Assembly (NCBI GenBank): GCA_030374765.1
Contig: JARGXX010000006.1
Location: 620,001-684,000 of the forward strand
Origin: Agarophyton chilense
Taxonomy: Eukaryota > Rhodophyta > Florideophyceae > Gracilariales > Gracilariaceae
Reading direction: 5' to 3'
Length of the DNA: 64,000 nucleotides
Each line of letters opens with the position of its first letter. The first letter of the stretch is position 1. Positions 45,071 through 54,145 of the stretch are shown one piece after another. The notes below the pieces were generated by a model that did not search any database, was not told the origin of the DNA, and worked only from the letters and a program-made list of their open reading frames with translations. The position numbers and the translations under genes were made by a program.

Positions 45071-47718
45071 GGCGTCCTCAGAGTTGAGGCTGACGACGCC
45101 CGAGGCGCCGATGCCTCGCTTCCCGGTGAAAATCCTGACAAGGAAGGACACCGCAGACGCGGACTCTAAACACCTCGGTGTTTTGCGTCGACCGTGGATA
45201 CGGATTAGAAATAACCGGATCCCGGATAGAGTCTTGGTAATGGCCAAGCGTAACTACAAGGTTTACGCTGACCTTGGTCTGCACACGCAGTTTATGGTGA
45301 GATATCTCACGGTCCTGGATACAGGTGCCGGGCCGAACTTTATTGTGGAATCGGTTTTACCCCCCGCCATTGCGGTCACTCATCCGTTCTGAAACGGTAC
45401 CCGACGTCTCAGACGCCAATAACAACCCGTTGAAAACGGTTGGTGTGATCGATCTAATCGTCAGGCTAGGGCGGATGGTGGTTAAACTAACTTTTATTGT
45501 GTGCCGCTCTCGGGTCGCGCCAGTTATACTGGGATGTGACTACTGCCACAGGTTTGTCGACGCCATCCTCCCACGCCTTAAGCAGGTGGAACTTGAGGAC
45601 GGATCGACCGTCCCCATTGTTCGTCAACCGCTGAAGCGGGCATCGAGGAAACACGTTCCTCTACCTGCTGCGCAGGAACCCACACCAGCGAACCGGGATT
45701 CTACGAAGCTACGTGTCGACGAGTCGATTTGCATTCCGCCAAAGTCCCACTCTTTGGTGCGTGTCAGTTCTCGTCAGCACGGTACTCGAATCGTTCGACC
45801 GATACCATCACTGTCGAACAGGCATCAACTCGCTTTCGCGGATGGAATGGTTCACATTGAGCCCGACAAATCGTTTTGTGTATGTGTGTCCAACTCTGGA
45901 CAGAAACACCAGTATCTGGTTAGGAACCAAGTCATTGGAAGAGTTGGTCCTCACCCCATGTCTATCTTTACCATTCAAGGGGATCGTACCGGTTCAACCG
46001 GAATGGGTCACTCTGAGGAGGGAGATAATCTCGTCGGAGGTCCCCAGTCTACGCTGAACTTATCCACACTGCCGTGTGTGTCGCCACCAGCAGTACTGGT
46101 TAAGTTATCCAATGGTTCTTGGATTGTTGTCATCGACTACCGTCGGTTCTGTAAGACTGGCGTCGGAAAGATACCACCTGAGTTGGTGAATTTCAAAGCC
46201 CAACCATTGCTGGATGGGCTACCGAATTGTTCGGATCATGGGAGTTGCTGGAACTCGTGGCTTTCAGTAATGCCTTCCGCTGTTCAGCGTTCGATGGCCT
46301 GCATACGCCCAAGGGGCAGAGGAGGGCCATTTAACAGAACTCTGGATGCTTCAGCCCCTCGCAACGAGGACAGTTCTCAGAATCCCTCGCATATTGCGGA
46401 AGTTCCCGTTTCTACGGTAGGGCTAATCTATCCCATCCAGATGGTTGCTTTACCCGCCAATAAGCGATTCCCGCTCTATAACCCACCCGTGGGACTCTCT
46501 GATATACCGATTCCATCGGACGCTGGCCTGAATGGCCTTTCTTCTCTCACGCCACTGTGCGGTGTCTATCCCCGCCAGTTGGGCGCTTCTACCACTCTCT
46601 ATGTCGCTCCGTCTAAGGAGGGGGAGGGGACCCGCTCAATCGCGGAAGCATCGCCGTCGCAACGGAAGTTTATCCGGACACCACGGGCAAGGCCCCCGAG
46701 CGGGCAACCGGCATCGTCGCCGGACGCCAATCCGCTCCCGCGGGACGCTGCGGTCAACCCGACCGCCACGCAACCCCGCAAGGGGGACCAAGGCGCTCGA
46801 AGACCCGAAGCCGGGAAGCGAGACCCTACGGACGCTCCGCATCGCGTGGAAGCAACTGAGGGCTCCCCGCACATTCGCGGTCTCACACCGAGCGTTTCAG
46901 TCGATACTGGTACTCCGGCGGGCGCTGCGCAAGCAGGTTTAGCGAGCCACTCCGTTGAGAACGGTACGAACCCCATGGGGGAAAAGGGGCGCGACGACAA
47001 GTCGAAAACCGCCTCCCTTGCCGAACAATCGGAGCCAACCGTCCGCGACGGCCCGACCACCCGTCCTCAAGGTCACGTGATCCGGGCGGGAGATCGGACC
47101 AATGGGCACCCGGCATCCCGGTCATTGGCTGACAGCCACCCCGCGGAGGCGGATCGCCGGGACGGTGAACCACTCACCGCCCACGGCGCACCGCACAGCG
47201 GAAACTGCCCACCAATGGGAACGCAGCATGCCGCAAAACAAGCGGCGGCCTCCGGCGAACCGTCACCAAGACGGAAGGACCCCCGCAAACTCGCGGTAAG
47301 GGCGGACTTCAGGGAAGCCCCTACCGCCAAGCGGAAACACAACCCGGCCGCGCCGGCAACTTCCGCGAAGCGGTACGGCAGCCCTGGCAACCCGGCAACA
47401 ACCGCAGAGCGAAATGACAGACCGGGTGACCCGGAACAGGCGACGACGAGCCCAGCACCACGCGGCGCTGAGGCTCGGTTCACCACCACCCGGCCAGGCC
47501 GGCAAGTTTACGTGCAGGAGTACCTCCTCGACCGAATCGTCGGACATAGCTACGATGGGCACGGGGTGCTCCAGTACCGGACCCGCTGGTACGGATACGG
47601 GCCGGAGTGGGACACTTCGGAGCCCATCGAGCACCTCCCGCGCTCTGCGGTAATGCGATACCACCGCCTTGCAGGGACTGCACTCCCAGCCACGCTGATA
47701 AACGCCCAAGAGCGATAA
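45045..47718 (+). pseudogene. G1 pol remnant: protease region to chromodomain, no RT/IN
   Basis: Begins in the -1 frame. The protease part carries TVLDTGAGPNFI (catalytic DTG) and breaks at a C-run near 45360, where a one-base change moves the rest into another frame. That frame then stays open for about 790 codons: protease end and linker (GCDYCHRFVDAILP, DGMVHIEPDKSF), a tiny RT vestige (LVKLSNGSWIVVIDYRRF, about 46098), a proline/arginine-rich region, and a good chromodomain (VQEYLLDRIVGHSY, RTRWYGYGPEWDT, EPIEHLP; 47512-47650). No YxDD, RNase H or integrase core exists. Long openness after such a deletion suggests it was shaped as a shorter protein, or that the deletion is recent. Confidence 0.75.
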
Positions 47719-48051
47719 ACCGTGAACACGGAATGGAATGGTTGATGGCGCCACGCGCCATCTCCGTCCATGCGCCAACGCGGGGAAGGAAGCAACCGCT
47801 CACGCTATCCCAACGTCGTGGGTGGTCGTGCCAGTTACCTGGTCCGCGCGCGAAGCGCCTACCGTTAAACACGGAACTCCCAGCTAGGCTGGTTCCCTGC
47901 AACGCTGGAACCCCGGTAGAAGGCCGGTACTTCGGAAAGAAAGAAGCGGACTTTGGAAAGGGCGTCGGAAAGGCGACCCTCTTCTTTTTATTTCTCACTA
48001 CTGGCAAGGGCGCCCTAGTGGCGCCGCCCTACATTCTACCGGAAGCTCCGG

Positions 48052-49827
48052 TCATTCCTCCGCACGAGGTGGACCCCCGCCCAGGCGGTTGGCTAAGGCA
48101 TCCCGCATGGCGGCCACATCACCCGAGATCTCGGAAGGGCGAAGCCCCACCTCCCGAAGGAAGCGCGCGATGACCTCGCCCCGCTCCGCCCCAGCGGCGG
48201 TTGCGGGCGGGCCCGCCACCGATGGAGTCGGATAGGAATCCGTTCGCACGGCATCAGCAGCCCCGGATGGAGCCGCACCGCCGTATTCAACGGACTCCTC
48301 ACCGGCCTCGCCGTACTCGTCACCCTCCATCGGAGCATAACCCGGATCCTCCGGTTCGTTGTCGACCATCGGGTCACCATCCGCATAGTCGCGGTAATAG
48401 TCGGTCGAGTCGACATACACTCGCGGGTGGTCGGCCGGGACTTCACGCGGTGCATGCCGGTTGGCTTCCGCTTCCTCGCGGCTGATCTCGTGGTAGTCCC
48501 AGGGGTCGAAGTAGATGAAATCCCCCGCTAGCGCGGTATTCCTCCCGAATCCGGGGCCAGACCCGCGACGCGGTTGAATGCGTTGGGAGTTCTCCAGCGG
48601 GACCTCATCCCACTGGACCCCCTCGACAAAGTCGAGGAGGCCCAGCATCTCTTCTTCGTTCGCCTCGCCCCCGAGGGGGATGCGCATCTCCAAACGACGG
48701 ATCGCAGCCCGCGCACGCGGTGGCACGTACCACAATCGGTATTGGTCGTACGCCTCAGCGAGGATAAAAGCTGCAGTGCGGACGGCCCATTCGCTTACCA
48801 CGACGGACCACCACCCCGACTGGGGATCGTTCAAGAACGACGACCCTACATAGTTGAAGACTGGGGGCAGCTCAATGAAGCAACCCCAGCACGCCTCCAA
48901 GGAGGACCACCAGTCTGGGAGACTGACATACCGACCACGTCGGTGAGCAGGCGCCATGCGCTTACTCTCCGTGTTCTGGTACGTTACGAAATACCCGGTC
49001 CGGGCCCGCCAACGCCGCTCATCGCGGATGAAGTTCTGAGGGAAGTTCGAGCGCGACTGTCGCGGTTGGTAGCGGAACTCTGCCCGAAGAATCGGTCGTG
49101 CCCAGCAAAGGGCTTCTTGCCGAGCGATCGGTGTGCCCCTCCAAGCGAGGGTTTCCAATCCGTTAAGATGGTCACAGTACGACATTTCCCCGCGAGTGCG
49201 GTAAAGGTGGACGTCGAATTCGATCTTTGGCGGTATCGGGAATTCGAAAGGCGCCCGATGGTGCCTGAGGTAAGCGATCCGCACAAGCGCGGCCTGAGCC
49301 TCCGCAGAGGATTCACCGCGTCGGCGGAGTATGTGGTGTACCGGGATGGCGATGCGATTACGCCAATCCCAGGACATGGTCACCACGCCGGGCAGGTCGC
49401 CCGGGAGCATCTCCGAATGGTCGGTGTAGGATTGGATCAAATCCTCGTCGCGGACAGCCAATGGGTGAAACCAAGGCGCATACCGCAACATCGCGGAGCC
49501 ATGCCGAGTTCTCGGATTTGCACCCACAAGGGCGTCGAAGGTCGGCCACTGCGGTGGGTCCGCCTGTCCGCGAAAGCGGGCGCCAATACGGCGGTCTTCG
49601 TACGCGAGGTTGGTAACATCCCCAGGGTAGGGCGCGGACCGGAAGCCGGTGGAACCGCCAAGGGCGGGAGTCGCAGATGTGTTATGACGGTCGGGGTTGG
49701 ACATGGTGCGTGTTGGTGTGCTGTGGTTGGAATCGGATGCGGAGAGCGTGCGTGGGATCCTTGGTGAAGGTGTGTTGGTTTCCGGAGACCCGGTGTCAAA
49801 CGCGCTCTTATCATGACGAGCTGCCAT
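48052..49827 (-). CDS. G1 antisense ORF, unknown conserved protein
   Basis: 591 residues on the strand opposite to G1, intact, ATG at 49827 only 46 bp from the 3' LTR; its stop is 333 bp from the pol stop, tail-to-tail. No family recognised. The N-terminal 115 residues are serine/threonine/proline rich and look disordered. Residues 117-415 form a conserved core shared with 51627-52480: FHPLAVRDEDLI, RRRGES, YRTRGEMSYCDHL, RPILRAEFRY (244-253), WWSSLEACWGCFIELPP (306-322), DPQSGWWSVVVSEWAVR and RLWYVPPRAR. An acidic tyrosine-rich stretch (440-520) and a short C-terminal helix (GEVIARFLREVGL) follow. No signal peptide, membrane segment or metal-binding cysteine pattern. Comparable in position to antisense genes of plant Tat-type retrotransposons, but not recognisably related. 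Confidence 0.8.
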   Translation of the reverse strand: MAARHDKSAFDTGSPETNTPSPRIPRTLSASDSNHSTPTRTMSNPDRHNTSATPALGGSTGFRSAPYPGDVTNLAYEDRRIGARFRGQADPPQWPTFDALVGANPRTRHGSAMLRYAPWFHPLAVRDEDLIQSYTDHSEMLPGDLPGVVTMSWDWRNRIAIPVHHILRRRGESSAEAQAALVRIAYLRHHRAPFEFPIPPKIEFDVHLYRTRGEMSYCDHLNGLETLAWRGTPIARQEALCWARPILRAEFRYQPRQSRSNFPQNFIRDERRWRARTGYFVTYQNTESKRMAPAHRRGRYVSLPDWWSSLEACWGCFIELPPVFNYVGSSFLNDPQSGWWSVVVSEWAVRTAAFILAEAYDQYRLWYVPPRARAAIRRLEMRIPLGGEANEEEMLGLLDFVEGVQWDEVPLENSQRIQPRRGSGPGFGRNTALAGDFIYFDPWDYHEISREEAEANRHAPREVPADHPRVYVDSTDYYRDYADGDPMVDNEPEDPGYAPMEGDEYGEAGEESVEYGGAAPSGAADAVRTDSYPTPSVAGPPATAAGAERGEVIARFLREVGLRPSEISGDVAAMRDALANRLGGGPPRAEE

Positions 49828-49861
49828 GCCGACTTCCTCTTCGAGGTGTTCGCCCTGTCTT

Positions 49862-49873
49862 AAGGGGGGTATA
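49862..49873 (+). promoter_or_regulatory. G1 polypurine tract
   Basis: AAGGGGGG (49862-49869) just before the 3' LTR; the primer for plus-strand DNA synthesis. G2 has CTTAAGGAGGGGGAGA at the same place. Confidence 0.7.
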
Positions 49874-50738
49874 TTAAGAGCAACGTCCTCCAGGGAGGTT
49901 TCTGGGGACTTAAGTTTTTTCCGGAGCCTCCGGCGTGCAACCTCGTTATGAGTAGGAGTAATCCGTTTTTACGGCGATGGCCGGAACGCCGGTGATGCAC
50001 CGGCGGGATCGGGTGCCATACACGTGGCCGCAGCGCCCGCGCGACACGTGGCCGCGAGATTGGCCCCTTTTGTTAGACGGACATTTAGCTATTTAGGATA
50101 GCCTTTATTTATTCTATTCTACGGTGACTACAGTACTTAGGCCGCCGATCTCGCGGCCGCCGGTCCAGTAAAGTCTCCCCAACAAGGGTGATCTTGGTCT
50201 TCCAGATCTTGGCTCTGGGTCGAACCGCCTGCGCGGATATACAACTCCTTACGGAGGGATTTCCCGTGGTGCACGGCTTCCCAACCCCCTTGGACGTTCA
50301 AGCAGCCTTCGTGCGTTGGGTATCTATTCCCACTTTCGTGGTTCCGCCCGTGTATAAGGTTTGCTACACCCGGCAGTGCCGGCTATTCCCGAGTCCCCTC
50401 TTGCGACTCGTGGTCAACCTCGCCCTTTTGCCTCCGTTCCCATTTTCCTTCCCTTTTCCTCCCCTTCATTAGGCAATTCCCGCTCTTGCGGCTCGCACTG
50501 ACACCTGTCGTGCTCGCCACTCTCGTGGGTTTTGCCTCCTCAGAGGATACGCAAGCACCGCTTCGGCGGATATTCTCGGCTTCTTTCAGCCTCCCTGCGC
50601 CCGTCGCGACGGTCCGGCTCCGGCTTACACCCGGCATTGCGCGCCGATCCCTGGGAGGGCTCTACCGCGCCGGTTACCTCGTGAGAGGAAGATCCGGACG
50701 TCTTCGTAGGTTTTCCCCCTTGGGGGCATTGTCCTACA
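49874..50738 (+). repeat. G1 3' LTR, 865 bp
   Basis: Same length as the 5' copy. Its first bases read TTAAGAG instead of TGAAGAG. Ends CCTACA before CTCGT. Confidence 0.92.
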
Positions 50739-50743
50739 CTCGT

Positions 50744-51074
50744 CTCCCTAAGTAGGGCCCACTAACTAAACTCTACTAATTACAGTAGTGCACACCTGCT
50801 CAAGGCCATACACGTGGATATCCCACTGTCAGGGCCCAAAAGTTCAACGTTCTAACAAATATCCGAAAATCGGTGCCGAAATTAAGCCACGTGTATCACG
50901 CGGCCAATCCAACCATGGGCCATCCGAATTTTCACTTCATAGGCGAACTCTAACCAGAAAACAGTGCCACCTCAGCAGACCTTAGAGGGGATCATAGTCA
51001 TAACCCTCGGAGGGTTCAATCCTCATTCTATGAGTTGCATCTTCAAGTATTCCCTAACTGGGCGTTGCTCTACA
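50744..51074 (-). repeat. G2 3' LTR, proximal part
   Basis: 331 bp matching 61531-61861. Together with 41357-41948 it totals exactly 923 bp. GCCATACACGTGG at 50805-50817. Confidence 0.9.
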
Positions 51075-51090
51075 TCTCCCCCTCCTTAAG
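51075..51090 (-). promoter_or_regulatory. G2 polypurine tract
   Basis: Minus-strand CTTAAGGAGGGGGAGA directly before the 3' LTR start TGTAGAGC. Confidence 0.75.
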
Positions 51091-51155
51091 ACGAGGAAGA
51101 ACATTCCGAGCCGCGGGTGTCTCGCTTTCCGGTCACTATATATACTTCTCTCCCA

Positions 51156-53012
51156 ATGGGGTCCTTCACCACTTCTGAGGATCGCCACAAAACCGGCACA
51201 TCGGTACAACTTTCTTCTACTCCTCCGACTTCGGGCGATAAGCAACTTCTTGCAACAGCAGTCTCAACCAGCCCTCTCAAGGGAATGAACCCATACGTCA
51301 TCAACCCACTCTCGGGGCCGTCGGCCTCCGCGCCGGCGGACAACGAAGCTCCCCAGCAGGGTGGATATTTCTCCGGTTTTGATGCGGCTCCGTCAGGTAC
51401 CGAACCTTCCGCCTCGGCGAGCAACCGACATCCTCAGGAGGATTTGGACACTAACGCGGTGGCGTGGAACTCCGCTCATGCGATGCCCTTGGTAGCAAAC
51501 TCCAGAGGTTGGATCTCAAACGAATCCTTTCGAAGGTGGAGTCCCCTTACCGATCCGGTGATATATTCCCGCGCTCCGTAGTTCCATCCGACAGCGGTTC
51601 GCGACGATGAGCTCATCAACTCCTACGTGGAGGACGGCTTATTGCCGGGTGGCCTACCTATTGAGGTGGTACGTTCTCCCGATTGGAGGGCGCGGGTAGC
51701 CATAGAGCCTCAGTATCTATACCGCGGTCGCGGGGAGTCCCTGGACAAGGCGCGCGCAGCGATGGCGGCTCTGGCCTACCAGCGATTGGAGAGGTCATGC
51801 TTTGACCATCTGGTTCCCCCGGAGTACGGGTTCGATGTCGCCTATTACCGCACGTACGGTGAGGTCTCCTACGGGGATAACCTGGCAGCCTTTCCCGAAG
51901 CCGAGTTCCGCGGACCGGGTTTTCCTCTTCGAGAAGATATGCTCCAATGGAGTCGTCCCATCCTTCGGGCTGAATTCAGGTACCTTCAACGGCAGTTTAC
52001 CCAGTATGGGTTCGATCGATGCGTGCGCTTCGAGCGCCGCTCGCGCTCCCGTTTCGGGTTCCTTGTCCCATATCCTCACGTGGAACTGGAGCGTATCCGT
52101 AACACGGCGAAGGTTGGGCGATTCGTGCCCCTTCCAGCTTGGTGGAGTATGGTCGAGGTCCCCCGAGGGTGCTTTGCTGAACTGCCCCCGTGCATCTACT
52201 ACATCGGGTCTCGTTTGATGCACGACCCGAACTCGGGATACTGGGCCCTCGTTACAGCCGAGTGGGCAGCCCGCGTAGCGGCGCACCTCCTCTGGGATGC
52301 TCATGACTATTTCCGTATCTGGTATATTCCTCCGATGCTACGGACCATCATGCGTCAGATCGACCTTGTCCCAGCGTTGGGTTCGGTCAGCAACGTGCAG
52401 GACCTGCATCAAATCTTGGACGTGATCGACAACACCCAATGGGATCGAGTTCCAGTGGAAAATCAGCCCGCAGGGGAAGGATCCGCGCGAGACAAGTCTC
52501 CTGGCCGGTACGATCCGGGCTCCGGTAACTGGGTCTATTACAATCCCTTCGAAGGGGTTCGCGTCAGCGCGGCGCAAGCACGGGCGCTGATTGACTCGCC
52601 TCGACCGATGCCGGTGGGACACCCGACGGGGTTCATTTATACCGACGATTACGAGTACGAGCCTCCAGTAGACCTGGACGATCCAGCGTTGGATAACGAC
52701 GTGCCAGCTCCTAGTGGAGTACTCCCTGTGGAGCCATCTGCACCCTTCCAACCAGTGGGAATGACCTCAGCTGCGGCGGCGAATGCATCCGGTGGCGGTC
52801 CATCTGCTCCCTCCGGGTGGGGTGTGAACACCCTTGCGCAGGCGCCGGTTGCCACTCCGCAAGCGGATAGTGTGCGACAAGGCCTCGTGAACGCGGGCAT
52901 TCCGATTCCCCCGGGTATGACGGATGTGAGCCACATGTTGGCTTTCGCCTCGGCGTACAATCAGGGTCAGAATCCCAACGGTGGGGCGGGTCCCTCCTCG
53001 GGCTTTCTGTAG
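51156..53012 (+). pseudogene. G2 antisense ORF, one amber codon
   Basis: Homologue of the G1 antisense protein, also opposite to its host element. One frame runs from ATG 51156 to TAG 53010-53012, about 618 codons, interrupted only by TAG at 51579-51581. The next residues FHPTAVRDDELINSY align with FHPLAVRDEDLIQSY of G1, where the residue at the TAG is W119, so TGG became TAG. The core is well conserved: RGRGES, YRTYGEVSYGDNL, RPILRAEFRYLQRQ, WWSMVEVPRGCFAELPP, DPNSGYWALVTAEWAAR, FRIWYIPPMLR. The C-terminal helix (SVRQGLVNAGIPIPPGM) is also shared. The N-terminal part is serine/proline rich as in G1 but not alignable. Otherwise unbroken, so the loss is recent or the codon is read through. Confidence 0.75.
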
Positions 53013-53079
53013 TTCCGCCTTCGGGAAATTGTAGAGTCCATAGCTTGGCGACAATAGTAAACTTCTGATATTTGCATAA

Positions 53080-53190
53080 CTTCTTTTCTTCTTCCTTCTT
53101 AGGATCTTCTTCATCTTCGTCTTCATCTTCTTTCCTTCCTAGGGTCTTAACTTCTACTTCATCTTCTTCATTCCTTCTTCATCATAAACT
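53080..53190. repeat. CTT/CAT-rich microsatellite
   Basis: Polypyrimidine tract with repeated CTTCTT and CATCTTC units in the convergent spacer between the G2 antisense ORF and chromodomain. Confidence 0.7.
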
Positions 53191-53355
53191 GTCCCGATAA
53201 CCGGTGTTGTGTTCCCCGGTTAACGGCGCTAGGCCGAGGGCCAGTAGACATTCCCTCTCAATACGTGTTCTTCGGGATACTCTCCTCAATTCCTCTTCAG
53301 AGGTCCAACATCTTCCTCATTTCGAGGTCGCATCCACACCAGTTCCCGTGGTGGC

Positions 53356-53646
53356 TTACCCGACTTGGGCACGATCCAGACTTGGAGGCAAGGATACGCG
53401 AGCGCGTCGGTGATATGATAAAACCTTAGACATCGGAAGGTGCTCAATGGGTTCCACTGTATCCTCATCAGGCGAGAATCCGTACCATCGGACTTGGTAG
53501 CGGACTTCTCCCTCGGGGGTGTAGATGTGACGCACGATGCGATCGATAACGAATTCCTGCGGGTACACTTTTCCCTGTTCGGGCTTCTCTTCCATCTTGG
53601 AACGCTCTAGTTCCCTTGAGGGTGTCAACGTAGGGTCTAGACACAC
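53356..53646 (-). CDS. G2 chromodomain segment
   Basis: The C-terminal end of G2 pol, separated from the main frame by a frame change and stops between 54146 and 53646. Contains QEFVIDRIVRHIY, RYQVRWYGFSPDEDT and EPIEHLPMSKV, the aromatic and acidic pattern of a chromodomain. In chromoviruses it steers integration to particular chromatin. It could be expressed only if the intervening frame is intact in the functional ancestor. Confidence 0.8.
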   Translation of the reverse strand: MCLDPTLTPSRELERSKMEEKPEQGKVYPQEFVIDRIVRHIYTPEGEVRYQVRWYGFSPDEDTVEPIEHLPMSKVLSYHRRARVSLPPSLDRAQVG

Positions 53647-54145
53647 CCCGGTGGGTTTTTTTCCGTGTTGCGAGCGGGTCTCAGCACTTCGTCCAAACGG
53701 CGCCGAGTGGCCTGTGGGCTACGCTGTAACTTCCGTCTACGGAGTCATAACGGCCCAGTTTTGGGTTCTTCTTAAAGCTGAAATCTTTCCGATAACAACA
53801 GTGTTCTTAGATTCCGTGACGGTTGAGAACCCGCGACGCGGTAGCGTCTCCAATCTCAGGGGGGTAAGACTTCAACGTCAACCCGAGCTACGGGGGCGAA
53901 GGTTGCTCTTGTGCAACGCGCCGTGCGACGGAGGCAGTTTGCGCGACGGTTGGTCGTCAGAGCCTTTTGATTGGCTCGGTGCCATTCGACGTGTGCCACA
54001 TAAATGCGCGGGCGCCGGTTGCCACTCCGCAAGCGGATGTGAGGTGGCGCTTTCGACACGCGCTAGCACTCTCCTGAGCTGTCCCCGACGGGTCTCACTC
54101 ATTTCTTTCCCATTCCTGAGGGTTCCAGTGTCTCCATAAAAGTTC

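Larger units (their letters stand above)
41949..50738 (+). mobile_element. Non-autonomous gypsy chromovirus G1
   Basis: 8790-bp plus-strand element inserted in the 3' LTR of G2. LTRs of 865 bp at both ends, perfect 5-bp duplication CTCGT (41944-41948 and 50739-50743); the uninterrupted G2 LTR has a single CTCGT at the same spot. The LTRs differ at about 21 positions by eye (about 2.4%). Gag is intact; pol keeps only the protease region and chromodomain; an opposite-strand ORF of 591 codons is intact. Without RT, RNase H and integrase it must borrow enzymes, possibly from G2-like elements with the same primer-binding site. Confidence 0.9.
52841..54038 (+). repeat. 28-bp direct duplication within G2
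   Basis: An identical 28-base segment, starting GGCGCCGGTTGCC, occurs at 52841-52868 (inside the antisense ORF) and at 54011-54038 (inside the pol-chromodomain spacer), same orientation. Confidence 0.8.
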
